From assembly GCA_017999915.1 (NCBI GenBank), contig JAGNKX010000001.1, positions 248,001 to 312,000 of the forward strand: 64,000 bases of DNA, given 5' to 3'. The DNA is from Spirochaetota bacterium (GTDB lineage Bacteria > Spirochaetota > UBA4802 > UBA5550). The notes beneath the pieces are model-generated. The model made no database searches, had not been told where the DNA came from, and saw only the letters and a program-made list of their open reading frames with translations. The translations under genes and the position numbers were made by a program. This document shows, piece after piece, positions 9,701-19,065 of the stretch; the first letter of the stretch is position 1, and every line of letters starts with the position of its first letter.

Positions 9701-11300
9701 GGTCACCCTCATATCGCCGCCGCCGCACCACGACATCTACTCCATCGAAGACCTGGCGCAGCTCATCTTTGACCTTAAGAACGCCAACCCGAAGGCGCGG
9801 GTGAGCGTCAAGCTCGTGTCGGAGAGCGGCGTGGGCACCGTCGCTGCCGGCGTCGCCAAGGCCCACGCGGACAACATCCTCATCAGCGGCTTCGAGGGAG
9901 GCACCGGCGCGAGCCCCATCAGCTCCATCAAGCACGCGGGGCTTCCCTGGGAGATCGGTCTCGCCGAGACCCACCAGACCCTGGTCATGAACGACCTGCG
10001 CGGCCGGGTGCGGCTCCAGACCGACGGCCAGATCAAGACCGGCCGCGAGATCGTGATCGTCGCGCTGCTGGGTGCGGAGGAGTTCGGCTTCGGCACCTCC
10101 ACCCTCATCGTGCTGGGATGCGTGATGATGCGCAAGTGCCACCAGAACACCTGCCCCGTGGGCGTCGCCACCCAGGACCCTGAGCTCCGGAAGAAATTCA
10201 CCGGCAGGCCGGAGCACCTCATCAACTTCTTCACCTTCATGGTGCGGGAGGTGCGGGAGATCATGGCGGAGCTGGGCGTCAGGAAGTTCGACGACCTGGT
10301 CGGCCGGAGGGACCTCCTTACCGTGCGTGCCATCGACCACTGGAAGGCGAAAACCGTGGACCCGTCTCCCCTTCTCCACATCCCGAAGGAGGCGTCGGTG
10401 AACGCAACGCACTGCGTGCAGTCGCAGATACATAAAATTGACGATGTCCTTGACCGAACCCTGATCGAGCGGTCGAGCCCGGCACTGGAGCGCTACGGCC
10501 GCATGCCGGTCCAGATCGCGCTCCCCGTCAACAACACCGACCGGGCCGTCGGCACCATGCTCTCCTACGAGGTGTCGAGCCGCTTCGGCGAGGAGGGCCT
10601 GCCGGACGACACCATATCGTGCAGTTTCCGGGGCCACGCGGGGCAGAGCTTCGGCGCCTTCCTGGCGCGGGGAATCACCTTTCGCCTCGAGGGAGACGCC
10701 AACGACTACCTGGGCAAGGGCCTCTCCGGCGGACGCATCGTCGTGATACCGCCGGCGGGCTGCGCCTTCGTGCCGGAGGAGAGCATCATCATCGGGAATA
10801 CGGTCCTCTACGGCGCCACCGCGGGCGAGGCCTACATCCGCGGCATAGCCGGGGAGCGCTTCGCCGTGCGCAACAGCGGCGCCGCCGCGGTGGTGGAAGG
10901 CACAGGCGACCACTGCGCCGAGTACATGACCGGCGGGCGCATCATCGTCCTCGGGAGGGTGGGCCGTAACTTCGCGGCCGGCATGAGCGGCGGCATCGCC
11001 TACGTCCTCGACCGCGACGGGGTGTTCGAGTATTTCTGCAACAGGGGGATGGTGAACCTTTCGACGGTGCGCGAATACGAGGACCAGGAGTTCATCATCG
11101 AGCACCTCGAAAAGCACGTCAAGTACACCGGGAGCACCGTCGCCCGGGACATCCTCCACGGCTGGCACGAGGTCCTGCCGAAGTTCGTGAAGGTGCTGCC
11201 GCTCGAGTACAAGCGCGCCATGGACGAGATGAAGCTGTCCATGATCGACGAAAAGCTCGCCCGGATACGGGAAGAAGAACAGCTGGGAGTGACATACTGA
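6756..11300 (+). CDS. gltB: Glutamate synthase large subunit (NADPH-type, full length)
   Basis: A complete 1514-residue GltB, the normal length. It starts at ATG 6756 with AGGAGA nine bases upstream. Domains in order: class II amidotransferase with Cys21 in HDSCGIGF (short propeptide before it), central domain, FMN synthase domain (MSFGSIS, GEGGEDPERF, AQGAKPGEGG, PPPHHDIYSIED), the 3Fe-4S cluster CVMMRKCHQNTCP near residues 1122-1134, and the C-terminal GXGXG domain. It makes two glutamates from glutamine and 2-oxoglutarate in the cytoplasm, with electrons delivered by GltD. gltD follows after one base. A second, split glutamate synthase is divergently transcribed from the same regulatory region. 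Confidence 0.97.
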   Translation: MSDSLPPQEGLYNSAHEHDSCGIGFVAHIKGKRSHEIIERGLEVLERMEHRGAESADNKTGDGAGILMQIPHDLYRDDMAALPGPGEYGTGIVFLPRKKSEAESCMAELERVVGEEGLSVIGWRDIAVDNSVLGTISKASEPAMKQIFVSGDVPIDRDLLERKLYVIRKMTEDAIRNSSHREKHLFYIPSLSGRTIVYKGMLMPAQVRHYYRDLRDPRAASAVALVHSRFSTNTFPSWDLAQPFRMLAHNGEINTVKGNRFWMSARESTFASSVFGDELKKTMPVIEPGKSDSASFDNVLEMLYYNGRSLPHALMMLIPESWNEKNPIPEELKYFYEFHSTFMEPWDGPASMVFCDGRYVGGTLDRNGLRPSRYVITRDDLIVMGSEVGVQTFPPEAIIYKGRLMPGKLLLVDMEQGRIIPDDEIKRSIYTRKPYQLWVQLNRINLEDLDMKGDAPVAVESEALHDLHLLHGYTREDVEDIIVPMAETAQEPTGSMGTDTPLAVFSDRPQRLFNYFKQCFAQVTNPPIDPIREELVMTLTSYIGAQKNLLDETPEHCRMIKFKSPIFTNRNIETIRQNTDPAFKSITLPMTFPVRTAPGSMKRALDNLCMSVEEKIDQGYSYIILSDRGADRENAPIPSLLACAGVHHYLIRTKKRTRIGLIIETAEAREVMHFALLFGYGASAVNPYGAFATIHDLVQKEELKNLRYMKAEDNYIKAVNKGLLKVLSKMGTSTLRSYRGSQIFEAVGLGGDLIETYFTGTDSRIGGIGIAEVEREALMHHDTAFVRRPRLLESQGVYQFRKEGERHAWNPESIHLLQWATRSGDYAIYKKFSDLINGLNRRPHFIRGLFDFRKQTPIPIDEVESEKNILKRLTTGAMSFGSISKEAHETIAAAMNAISGRSNSGEGGEDPERFTAHPDGVSTRSAIKQVASGRFGVTSNYLANADELQIKIAQGAKPGEGGQLPGYKVDRTIAKTRHSTPGVTLISPPPHHDIYSIEDLAQLIFDLKNANPKARVSVKLVSESGVGTVAAGVAKAHADNILISGFEGGTGASPISSIKHAGLPWEIGLAETHQTLVMNDLRGRVRLQTDGQIKTGREIVIVALLGAEEFGFGTSTLIVLGCVMMRKCHQNTCPVGVATQDPELRKKFTGRPEHLINFFTFMVREVREIMAELGVRKFDDLVGRRDLLTVRAIDHWKAKTVDPSPLLHIPKEASVNATHCVQSQIHKIDDVLDRTLIERSSPALERYGRMPVQIALPVNNTDRAVGTMLSYEVSSRFGEEGLPDDTISCSFRGHAGQSFGAFLARGITFRLEGDANDYLGKGLSGGRIVVIPPAGCAFVPEESIIIGNTVLYGATAGEAYIRGIAGERFAVRNSGAAAVVEGTGDHCAEYMTGGRIIVLGRVGRNFAAGMSGGIAYVLDRDGVFEYFCNRGMVNLSTVREYEDQEFIIEHLEKHVKYTGSTVARDILHGWHEVLPKFVKVLPLEYKRAMDEMKLSMIDEKLARIREEEQLGVTY

Positions 11301-11301
11301 C

Positions 11302-12720
11302 ATGGGAGATCCGAAAGGCTTTATGCATACACGGCGCCAGGAAGCCGGCTACCGGCCGGTGGAAGAGCGCGTCAACGACTACAGCGAAGTGGAGAAGCAC
11401 CTGCCCGACGACGCCCGCCGGCTCCAGGCCTCGCGCTGCATGGACTGCGGCGTCCCTTTCTGCCACTGGGCATGCCCGGTGTCCAACATCATGCCGGAGT
11501 GGCAGGACCGCGTGTACCGGGGTGACTGGAAGGGCGCCTACGAGATCCTCCAGGAGACGAACAACTTTCCCGAGTTCACCGGCAGGGTCTGCCCGGCCCT
11601 GTGCGAGGCCTCCTGCGTGCTGTCCATCGGCGACGACGCCGTCACCATCCGCCAGAACGAGCTGGCGGTCATCGAAAAGGCCTGGTCCCTCGGCCTGGTG
11701 AAGGCGCAGCCGCCAGAGAGCCGTACCGGGAAAAAGGTCGCCGTCATCGGCGGCGGCCCGGCGGGCCTGGCCTGCGCCGATCTCCTGAACAGGGCCGGCC
11801 ACAGCGTGACGCTTTTCGAGTCGGCGGACGGCGTGGGGGGATATCTCCGCTACGGCATCCCCGACTTCAAGCTGAACAAGTACATCATCGACCGGCGCGT
11901 GAACCTGATGGTCGAGGAAGGGCTTGTCATTAAAACCGGCGTCACCGTCGGGAAAGATCTGCCTGCCTCTTCGCTGCGGAAGGATTTTGACGCGATCTGC
12001 ATCGCCATCGGCTCCCGGGAGGCGCGGGACCTTCCGATCGAGGGGAGAAACCTCGGGGGCATACACCCGGCCCTGGACTACCTTATTCAGCAGAATCGGG
12101 TCGTAAAGGGAGACGCCATTCCGGAGAGCGAGATTATCCGCGCCTATGACAAGAACGTGGTGGTCATCGGCGGCGGCGACACCGGCGCGGACTGCGTGGG
12201 CACCGCCAACCGCCAGGGCGCCCGGTCCATCACCCAGCTTGAACTCCTGCCGAAACCGCCGGAGCACCGCACCGCGAAGGAGCCCTGGCCTCTCTGGCCG
12301 AAGCTCCTCAAAACCTCCAGCTCCCACGAGGAGGGGTGCGAGAGAATGTGGAACGTGTCCACGGTGAAATTTTCCGGCGTTGATGGCCGGGTAAAACAGA
12401 TAGTTGCAAAGAAGGTCGAGTGGACCGCCGGCCCCGGCGGGAACCCGGTCATGACAGAGGTGCCGGGATCTGAATTCACCCTGGACGCGGAGCTGGTGCT
12501 CCTTGCCATGGGTTTCATTCACCCGGTCCATACCGGCCTGGTCCGTGAACTGGGCCTTGAATTGGACGGACGGGGCAACATCAGGATCGACGAGAATTCC
12601 ATGACCAGCGTTGAGGGCGTGTTCTCGGCCGGCGATTCGTCCCGGGGCGCCTCCCTCGTGGTGTATGCCATACAGGACGGGAGGAGGGCTGCGGCTTCCA
12701 TAGACCGGTACCTGTCATAA
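11302..12720 (+). CDS. gltD: Glutamate synthase small subunit
   Basis: 472 residues, the usual length. ATG 11302 lies one base after the gltB stop, implying coupled translation. The N-terminal cysteine-rich region (CMDCGVPFCHWACP, then CPALCEASC) binds 4Fe-4S clusters; IGGGPAGLACADLL is the FAD-binding motif and VIGGGDTGADCVGTA the NADPH site. The C-terminus GVFSAGDSSRGASLVVYAI is the conserved FAD loop. It oxidises NADPH and passes electrons to the FMN of GltB. Confidence 0.97.
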   Translation: MGDPKGFMHTRRQEAGYRPVEERVNDYSEVEKHLPDDARRLQASRCMDCGVPFCHWACPVSNIMPEWQDRVYRGDWKGAYEILQETNNFPEFTGRVCPALCEASCVLSIGDDAVTIRQNELAVIEKAWSLGLVKAQPPESRTGKKVAVIGGGPAGLACADLLNRAGHSVTLFESADGVGGYLRYGIPDFKLNKYIIDRRVNLMVEEGLVIKTGVTVGKDLPASSLRKDFDAICIAIGSREARDLPIEGRNLGGIHPALDYLIQQNRVVKGDAIPESEIIRAYDKNVVVIGGGDTGADCVGTANRQGARSITQLELLPKPPEHRTAKEPWPLWPKLLKTSSSHEEGCERMWNVSTVKFSGVDGRVKQIVAKKVEWTAGPGGNPVMTEVPGSEFTLDAELVLLAMGFIHPVHTGLVRELGLELDGRGNIRIDENSMTSVEGVFSAGDSSRGASLVVYAIQDGRRAAASIDRYLS

Positions 12721-12893
12721 GCAGCGGAGCGATTTACCCCCAACCCCAAATTATTTGGACAAACGGTAATATTTTACTTGAAAAGGCCCTTTTGCTGTCA
12801 CAGTATCACACCTGGAGGTTCCCTCAACAAAGGGATACCCTGTCTGGCGATCATTGAATCCTTTACAATAATTATACCGGTTCTCTTAAGATC

Positions 12894-13319
12894 ATGACCG
12901 TGGAATACAGGAACCCGGCCCCGACCGTGGACATCATCATTGAAATTGAGAACGATCCTCCTTCGTCCTCCCCCGCCGGGATCGTGCTCATCAAGCGTAA
13001 AAATCCACCCTACGGATGGGCGATCCCAGGGGGATTCGTCGATTACGGCGAGACCCTTGAATCAGCCGCTGTCAGGGAGGCCCGCGAGGAGACCGGCCTG
13101 GCCGTTACCCTGGTCAGGCAGTTCCATACCTATTCCGATCCGTCCCGGGACCCCCGGAAGCACACCATCACAACCGTATACATTGCGACGGCCCGGGGCA
13201 CGCCGGTGGGGGCCGATGACGCGGCCGAAGCGCGGATATTCCCCCTTGACGCCCCGCCGGAGGAGATGGCCTTCGACCATGGCGACATTCTCAGGGACTA
13301 CCGGGAGAGAAAGTATTGA
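12894..13319 (+). CDS. Nudix hydrolase (ADP-ribose pyrophosphatase-like)
   Basis: A 141-residue single-domain protein. The Nudix box is intact at residues 47-69 (glycine 47, Glu53, then REAREETGL), which binds the catalytic metal and cleaves nucleoside-diphosphate-linked substrates. Local similarity ([11 protein letters not shown]) is to the ADP-ribose/NADH pyrophosphatase group, but the exact substrate cannot be read from sequence. It begins 173 bp after gltD and is followed after 58 bp by the acyltransferase fusion gene in the same direction. No strong Shine-Dalgarno is seen before ATG 12894. Confidence 0.85.
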   Translation: MTVEYRNPAPTVDIIIEIENDPPSSSPAGIVLIKRKNPPYGWAIPGGFVDYGETLESAAVREAREETGLAVTLVRQFHTYSDPSRDPRKHTITTVYIATARGTPVGADDAAEARIFPLDAPPEEMAFDHGDILRDYRERKY

Positions 13320-13377
13320 CCGTGCACCCGGTGCGGATACGCGCCGGACATAGAACCATATCTTCAGGAGATGCCCG

Positions 13378-15564
13378 ATGAACATTTCCAATACCCTTCT
13401 GACGACCCTCGAAATCACCCTCGATACCATTTTCAAGGCTTCCGGCACGGACCTACGCGTCCACGGCCTTGAAAACGTGCCGGACCAGCCGGTGCTCTAT
13501 GTCGTGAACCATTTCACGCGAATGGAAACCTTCCTGATGCCCTATATCATAAAAAAGAAGCTCCGCAAATACCCCATATCCCTGGCCGACAGATCCTTCT
13601 TCAGCGGCAAGATGGGCGAGTTCATGGACAGGGTCGGCGCCGTTTCAACGGCGGACCAGAACCGGAACGCCATCCTCATCGGCTCGCTCCTCACGGACAG
13701 GCACCCGGTCATCATATTTCCGGAAGGCCAGATGATCAAGGACAAGAAGATTGTCGAAAAGGGCAAATTCATGGTGTACAACACCGGCATCCGGCGGCCC
13801 CCCCATACCGGCGCGGCCCGCATCGCCCTCCTATCTCAGTTCATGCGGGAGAAGATCCGCCGCTTCCATGAAAAGAGCGACATGGGCAGGCTTGAACAGA
13901 TTGCCGCCGCCTACGGCTTCGACCTCCAGGACCTGGGCGGCATTCTCAAAAAAGAAACGTGCATCGTGCCGGTGAACCTGACCTATTACCCGGTCAGGGC
14001 CCGGGACAACGCCATAAACAAGCTGGTGGGAAGGTTCGTCAAGGACATGTCCGCCCGCTTCAAGGAGGAGCTCGAGGTCGAGGGCACCATGGTCATGGAA
14101 GGCGTTGACATAGACATCAATTTCGGGAAGCCGATCTATGCGAGGGAATACCTTCAATCGAACAGCCAGGTCATGGAGATGCTGGCCGATGATTCCCTCT
14201 ACCTCTCACCGGATGATTCGAAGAGGCTCTCCGCCCTTGCTCCCCTGGACCTCGCCGTGATGCTCCAGTACATGAACGCGATCTACGGCATGACCACGGT
14301 GAACCACGATCACCTGCTTTCATACATCCTTACCCATTACAAGAAAGGATGGATCAGCGAAGATGACCTTAAAAACCGCGCCTTCCTGGCCATGGACAGG
14401 ATCCGTGCGAGCGGCCTCACCAACTATCACACCGCGCTCCAGAAGAAGCAGTTCTATCTCCTCACGGACGATTTTCATGACAAGTACGCGAATTTCATCG
14501 AATCGGCCCTGTCCGACGGCCTCATCTCCCTGAAGGACGGCATCATCCGCAAAAACCGTGGCCGTTTCACCAAGCTCTATGACTTCCACACCATCAGGAA
14601 GGACAACATCATGGAGGTGCTCACGAACGAGATCGAGCCCCTCACCGCCCTTACCGCGGCCCTGGACCGCCTGTGCTTCATGCCGGCCTGGTGGATCAGG
14701 AGAACGATCCGGAACCGCTTCATCGAGCTGGACAGGAAGCTCTTCGATGAGGATTACATGAAATACGGCATCACGGGCGAAAGCAAGCCGAGGGAGATCG
14801 GGCAGCCCTTTTTCCTGAAGCGCCTCTTCAGCCGGAAGGGGATCATTCTGGTCCACGGCTACATGGCAGCGCCCGAGGAGATCAGGCCCCTGGCGGACTT
14901 CCTCCACGGGAAGGGATACAACGTCTACGGCGCCCGCCTGCGCGGCCACGGCACAGCGCCGGAAGACCTGGCGACGCGCAACTGGGAGAAGTGGTACGAC
15001 TCGGTGGGAAGGGCCTACATCATCATGAAAAACTCGATGAAGACCCTGGCCATCGGCGGCTTCTCCACCGGCGCGGGCATCGCCCTGCTGCAGGCGGCGA
15101 ATAAGCCGGGCAGGTTCCGCGGCGTCATTTCCATCAACGCGCCCCTGAAGCTGCAGAACATATCGTCGCGGCTCTCGTCGGCCGTTGTCATGTGGAACAA
15201 TTTCCTCACGAGGATCCACGTGAACAAGGGGAAAATGGATTTTGTCACCAACACCCCGGAAAATCCCCATATCAACTATTTCCGCAATCCCGTCGCCGGG
15301 GTCAGCGAACTGGGCAGGCTCATGAAGGTCGTGGAAGAGCGCCTTCCCCTCGTCAGGGACCCCGCCCTGATCATTCAGGGCTCCGACGACCCGGTGGTCA
15401 ACCCGGTAAGCGGCCTGGAGATTTTCGACCGCCTCGGCACTGAGCGGAAACAGCTCATCAGGATTTTCGCGAAGCGCCATGGCATCGTTCGCGGCAGGGA
15501 ATCTGAAGAGGTGAAGGCAAGGGTCCTGGAGTTCCTGGGCAAGGTCTTCAGCGGCAAGGCCTGA
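13378..15564 (+). CDS. PlsC-type acyltransferase fused to an alpha/beta hydrolase
   Basis: A 728-residue two-enzyme protein, with AGGAG just before ATG 13378. Residues about 30-290 form a lysophospholipid acyltransferase domain: NHFTRME at 44-50 is the HX4D/E catalytic motif (here with Glu) and FPEG near 114-117 is the second motif. Residues about 290-480 are a helical linker of unknown role. From about 485 a hydrolase domain follows: ILVHGYMA, RLRGHGTAPED, nucleophile elbow GFSTG with Ser563, acid Asp670 or 671 in GSDDPV, and His701 in KRHG. The hydrolase resembles monoacylglycerol lipases and carboxylesterases. One polypeptide could therefore both remove and add acyl chains on membrane lipids. 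It converges with the phosphatase gene only 7 bp away. Confidence 0.85.
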   Translation: MNISNTLLTTLEITLDTIFKASGTDLRVHGLENVPDQPVLYVVNHFTRMETFLMPYIIKKKLRKYPISLADRSFFSGKMGEFMDRVGAVSTADQNRNAILIGSLLTDRHPVIIFPEGQMIKDKKIVEKGKFMVYNTGIRRPPHTGAARIALLSQFMREKIRRFHEKSDMGRLEQIAAAYGFDLQDLGGILKKETCIVPVNLTYYPVRARDNAINKLVGRFVKDMSARFKEELEVEGTMVMEGVDIDINFGKPIYAREYLQSNSQVMEMLADDSLYLSPDDSKRLSALAPLDLAVMLQYMNAIYGMTTVNHDHLLSYILTHYKKGWISEDDLKNRAFLAMDRIRASGLTNYHTALQKKQFYLLTDDFHDKYANFIESALSDGLISLKDGIIRKNRGRFTKLYDFHTIRKDNIMEVLTNEIEPLTALTAALDRLCFMPAWWIRRTIRNRFIELDRKLFDEDYMKYGITGESKPREIGQPFFLKRLFSRKGIILVHGYMAAPEEIRPLADFLHGKGYNVYGARLRGHGTAPEDLATRNWEKWYDSVGRAYIIMKNSMKTLAIGGFSTGAGIALLQAANKPGRFRGVISINAPLKLQNISSRLSSAVVMWNNFLTRIHVNKGKMDFVTNTPENPHINYFRNPVAGVSELGRLMKVVEERLPLVRDPALIIQGSDDPVVNPVSGLEIFDRLGTERKQLIRIFAKRHGIVRGRESEEVKARVLEFLGKVFSGKA

Positions 15565-15571
15565 GGCGGGA

Positions 15572-17338
15572 CTACTGCACCTCGATGCCGATAAGGATGA
15601 TGTCATCCACGAGGGGCGCGCCCTTCCTGAAACGCGTGACCGTATCGATGATACAGTCCAGCTTTCCGCTAATGGTGCGCCGCTCCGGATCTCGAAAAAG
15701 GTTCAGAAAATTCTCGTTGTCTGAATCGAGCATCTCCCGCTCTTCGTTGATCGTGTCCGGAATGCCGTCGGTATAGAGAAAAATGCGGTCGCCCGGCCGC
15801 AGCTCCACCGAGGCTTCGCCGTAGGAGTTATTCTCGTTCCAGCCCAGCAGGTTACCCCTGGCCTTGATGTACTCGGCTGAATCGCTCTCGCGGCGATACA
15901 CTATCGGGAAGGGATGGCCGCCCCGGGCGAAGGTGAAGGTAACCCCGCCCTCATGGCGGCTGAAAAGACCGTAGAGGGCCGTCATATAGTAATCGGGCAT
16001 GTCCCGGTACACCTCGTAATTGATCATCTCGATGTACCGGGAGGGACTGGTGCCGCACTTTCGGCAGGCATGGTTGGATATGGTCCGCACGAGGGAGAGG
16101 AACAGCGCCGCGGGAACGCCGTGGCCGGTCACGTCGCCGATGAAGATCCCCAGGCCGCCCTCGGCAAGGATCGTAAAAGAAAAAAAATCGCCGCCCACCG
16201 CCTCGAGGGGCAGATACCGGTAATCGATGGCAAGGGGAGGATAGACCGGGACCTCCTTCGGCATGAGGGCCTTCTGGATGATGCGGGCGCTCTCCAGCTC
16301 TTTATCCAGTATTTCATTGCGGGCCCTGAGACTGTTTTCGCTGTTCCGCAGCTCGTTCTCGACCTGCTTCCGCTCGATGATCTCCCGGATCAGCTGCTTG
16401 TTGATGCCCTTGAGCTCCGCGGTGCGCTCCTGCACGATCATCTCGAGCTTTTCATGGTGGCGCCGCAGCTCCTCTTCCATCTGCTTGCGGTCGCTTATCT
16501 CCCGCCCGATCCCCTGCACCGCGTAGGGCTTCCGGTTGCGGTACATGAGAAACGACTTTGTTTCAACGAACACGCATCCGCCCTCCTTTGTGTAGAGGAT
16601 GAATTCCGTGGGGTTTTTCTGGGCGCCGGTTTCCTTGAGCTCCCTGACCAGCTCTTCCACCATCGGCATCTGGTCGTCGCCGAGGACGTCCCGCAGCGTC
16701 AGGGCGGGGATTTCCTCCTTCGAATAGCCGAGGGCGTTGATCCCGGCGCTGTTGACATCGATGAAACGGCCCTTGAAATCATGGATGAATACTATGTCCA
16801 GGGAGCGCTCAAAGAGAGAGCGATACCGCTCCTCGCTCTCCTCCAGGGCCATGCGCGCCATCTTCCTGCCCCGGATGTCCCTGGTGCTCCCCTGAATACC
16901 GATGGGCTCACCTTTATCGTCAAGGATCCACGACATCGTCGTCTCGATATCTATCACGGAGCCGTCCTTCCCGTACTGCTGCAGCTCCATGGTCCTGATG
17001 TTCGCGCGCTCCCCGGCCGGTTTCCGCAGCTCCCGGGCAAGCTCCCCGGAGACGAAGGACACACACTCCGGGAGGAGATACTTCTGCATAGGGATTTCCA
17101 TGGCTTCTTCGGGGGTGTAGCCGGTCATGGCCGTGACCGACGGGCTGACGTAGGTAAAACGGCCGTCAAGGGTCATGGCCCATATCACGTCGGAGGAATT
17201 CTCAGCCAGAAGCCGGTACAGCTCCTCGCTTTTATACAGGTCGGCAATGGTTTTCCTGAAGACCGCCTCCGTCTCCTCAAGCGTTGTTATGCGCCGTCGC
17301 AGCTCCTCGATTGTCGGGTCTTTTGGTTCTTCATCCAT
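15572..17338 (-). CDS. PAS-PAS sensor with SpoIIE/PP2C serine phosphatase output
   Basis: 588 residues, no signal peptide or membrane segment. A short coiled coil is followed by two PAS domains (about 40-155 and 165-285; each has the S.DVI/S.DIVFIHD start and a PAC end), then a coiled coil rich in Glu/Arg (about 285-355), then a SpoIIE-type phosphatase (about 365-588) with metal-binding VGGDFF, GDVTGHGV and YTDGI. Such proteins dephosphorylate STAS anti-sigma-antagonists in partner-switching signalling. The gene lies 48 bp after the PD40-OmpA gene on the same strand, so the two may be co-transcribed. A STAS protein that could be a substrate is encoded at 46084-46404, though the pairing is only a guess. 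Confidence 0.92.
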   Translation of the reverse strand: MDEEPKDPTIEELRRRITTLEETEAVFRKTIADLYKSEELYRLLAENSSDVIWAMTLDGRFTYVSPSVTAMTGYTPEEAMEIPMQKYLLPECVSFVSGELARELRKPAGERANIRTMELQQYGKDGSVIDIETTMSWILDDKGEPIGIQGSTRDIRGRKMARMALEESEERYRSLFERSLDIVFIHDFKGRFIDVNSAGINALGYSKEEIPALTLRDVLGDDQMPMVEELVRELKETGAQKNPTEFILYTKEGGCVFVETKSFLMYRNRKPYAVQGIGREISDRKQMEEELRRHHEKLEMIVQERTAELKGINKQLIREIIERKQVENELRNSENSLRARNEILDKELESARIIQKALMPKEVPVYPPLAIDYRYLPLEAVGGDFFSFTILAEGGLGIFIGDVTGHGVPAALFLSLVRTISNHACRKCGTSPSRYIEMINYEVYRDMPDYYMTALYGLFSRHEGGVTFTFARGGHPFPIVYRRESDSAEYIKARGNLLGWNENNSYGEASVELRPGDRIFLYTDGIPDTINEEREMLDSDNENFLNLFRDPERRTISGKLDCIIDTVTRFRKGAPLVDDIILIGIEVQ

Positions 17339-17386
17339 TGCGTGCCGGATCCTGGCTCAGGGTGAGCTCCAGTCCATCCATCGGGC

Positions 17387-18889
17387 CTATATGGCAAGGA
17401 CCTCGATCTCGACGCGGCGATTCTCCTTCCGCCCCTCGTCGGACTTGTTGGTCGCTATGGGCTTCTTTTTGCCGTATCCCTTGCTCACCAGCCTGTTCTT
17501 GCCGATCCCCTTGTTGATCAGGTAGTCCACGACGGTCTTGGCCCGCTGCATGGAAAGCTTGTTGTTAGCGGTCTCGGACCCGATATTATCGGTGTGGCCG
17601 CTGATCTCCACCTTCATGGTGGGATTTTCCTTCATCAGCTGGATAATCCGGTTCAGCTCGTACTTTGACTCCCTGAGGAGCTTGAAGCTCCTGAACTCAA
17701 AATACATGTTATTGAGGACGATATTCGCCCCCACCACGATCGGCTCAAGGAGTATGTCCTCGTTGATCTCCTTGTACTGCTGGAGCCCGGTGAGGTCTAT
17801 CTTCCGCGAATAGAACATGTAGCCCGGACTCTTGACGGAAAAATCGCATATCTTTCCCTTGTTGAGGATGACGATATACTTCCCGTCATCCTTATTGCTG
17901 TGAATGGTAATGGTGCGGTCGTCATGTTTTATGTCCGTGATGTTCAACTCCGCGAACAGTGTCTTGTCAGTGTCCCTTTTATCCCGCACCGTTCCCTTCA
18001 CGACAACGACCTTGGTCTGCTGGAGGTTTTCGGGAATGGGCACGGAAAAGATCCTCCGGGCGCTTTCCCGTCCGCCCTCGTCCCTGCCCAGGGACTTGGT
18101 GTAGTACATGATGTCACCCGACGCGGGAATGGCGATCAGGCTGTCTTCCCCCTTGGTGTTGATGAAGTTCCCCAGGTTGACGGGCTTGCTCCATCCGCCG
18201 CTTTCGGTCCTTTCGGTTTTGTAAAGATCGTACCCGCCGGATCCTCCGGGCCTCGTGGAGCTGAAAATGAGGGTCAGGTTGTCCGCCAGGATGACGGGGC
18301 CGAACTCGCAGTATTCCGTGTTTATCGGATTGGGCATTTTTCTCGGCTGGCCCCAGGTGTCATCTTTCTTTTCCGCGTAAAAGATGCCCAGCTTGTCCTT
18401 GCAGCCGGTCTTCTCCGGGCATTCGCGCACGAAGAACAGGGTGTTGCCGTCAGGCGAAAGGGAAGCAAAGCCTTCGTAGCCGGGCGAATTGACGGGAGCG
18501 CCCATGTTCACCGGGGTGGACCAGCGGTCGCCCTTGCGCTGCGATATCCAGAGGTCGCAGTTCCCCAGCCCCCCTTTCCGATCCGACGTGAAAAGAAGCG
18601 AGTTCTGGTCGTAGGTGATGAAGCATCCGCCGTCGGCATATCCCGAGTTGATGCTGTCCAGGGCCACCGGCCTGCTCCACTTGTCAAATATCTTCTGCTT
18701 CGCGTAAATCTTGTATTTCCTCGGCTCATCGATATCGGCCTGGTATATCATGGTGCGCCCGTCGGCCGATATGGTCGGGCTGTATTCTGAATATTCGTGT
18801 CTGGAAAACGCGCTGGTGACCGCCGAGACCGCCACCAGGAGAAAAACGGCAATCAGCGCCACTCTTGACAATGTACTATATTTTCCCAT
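17387..18889 (-). CDS. PD40 beta-propeller / OmpA-family outer-membrane-associated protein
   Basis: 500 residues. A signal peptide (hydrophobic VALIAVFLLVAVSAVTSAF near residues 9-27) is followed by PD40-type repeats (about 35-290; SPTISADGRTM, LLFTSDRKGG, SLSPDGNTLFF, LIFSSTRPGG), a carboxypeptidase-regulatory-like segment (about 300-385), and an OmpA C-terminal domain (about 390-500; FEFRSFKLL, ISGHTDNIGSE, NRRVEIEV) that binds peptidoglycan. It probably sits in the periplasm, tethering the outer membrane or a complex to the wall, with the propeller as a binding platform. A good promoter lies 78 bp upstream. Confidence 0.92.
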   Translation of the reverse strand: MGKYSTLSRVALIAVFLLVAVSAVTSAFSRHEYSEYSPTISADGRTMIYQADIDEPRKYKIYAKQKIFDKWSRPVALDSINSGYADGGCFITYDQNSLLFTSDRKGGLGNCDLWISQRKGDRWSTPVNMGAPVNSPGYEGFASLSPDGNTLFFVRECPEKTGCKDKLGIFYAEKKDDTWGQPRKMPNPINTEYCEFGPVILADNLTLIFSSTRPGGSGGYDLYKTERTESGGWSKPVNLGNFINTKGEDSLIAIPASGDIMYYTKSLGRDEGGRESARRIFSVPIPENLQQTKVVVVKGTVRDKRDTDKTLFAELNITDIKHDDRTITIHSNKDDGKYIVILNKGKICDFSVKSPGYMFYSRKIDLTGLQQYKEINEDILLEPIVVGANIVLNNMYFEFRSFKLLRESKYELNRIIQLMKENPTMKVEISGHTDNIGSETANNKLSMQRAKTVVDYLINKGIGKNRLVSKGYGKKKPIATNKSDEGRKENRRVEIEVLAI

Positions 18890-18966
18890 AGCTCAGCCCC
18901 TTATTATTCTTCTGTGACATGCTGCGATATTGATATACACCATTCAAGATACAACAGACGATAATA

Positions 18967-18995
18967 TTTTTAATAGACGGTAAATTCTCTGTCAA
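18967..18995 (-). promoter_or_regulatory. Sigma-70-type promoter of the PD40-OmpA gene
   Basis: On the minus strand TTGACA (18990-18995) is perfect, followed by a 17-bp spacer and TAAAAA (18967-18972). The predicted start leaves roughly 70 bases of leader before ATG 18889. Confidence 0.55.
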
Positions 18996-19065
18996 GTAAC
19001 AAATAGATGCGGATCCCGGATGGAACGAAGCTTCGGTTCATGACGATGTCTGCGGGCCGACATGA

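Noticed and set aside
8937-11303. A 788-codon open frame antisense to gltB
   Set aside because: It lies opposite a full-length, well-conserved gene in GC-rich DNA, where mirror frames stay open by codon bias; its translation resembles no family.
14320-15606. A 428-codon open frame antisense to the acyltransferase-hydrolase gene
   Set aside because: The product is Arg/Asp/Gly-rich and lacks recognisable motifs, while the opposite strand has intact catalytic residues.
15914-17365. A 483-codon frame antisense to the SpoIIE phosphatase gene
   Set aside because: Shadow of a clear PAS/SpoIIE gene; no motif of its own.
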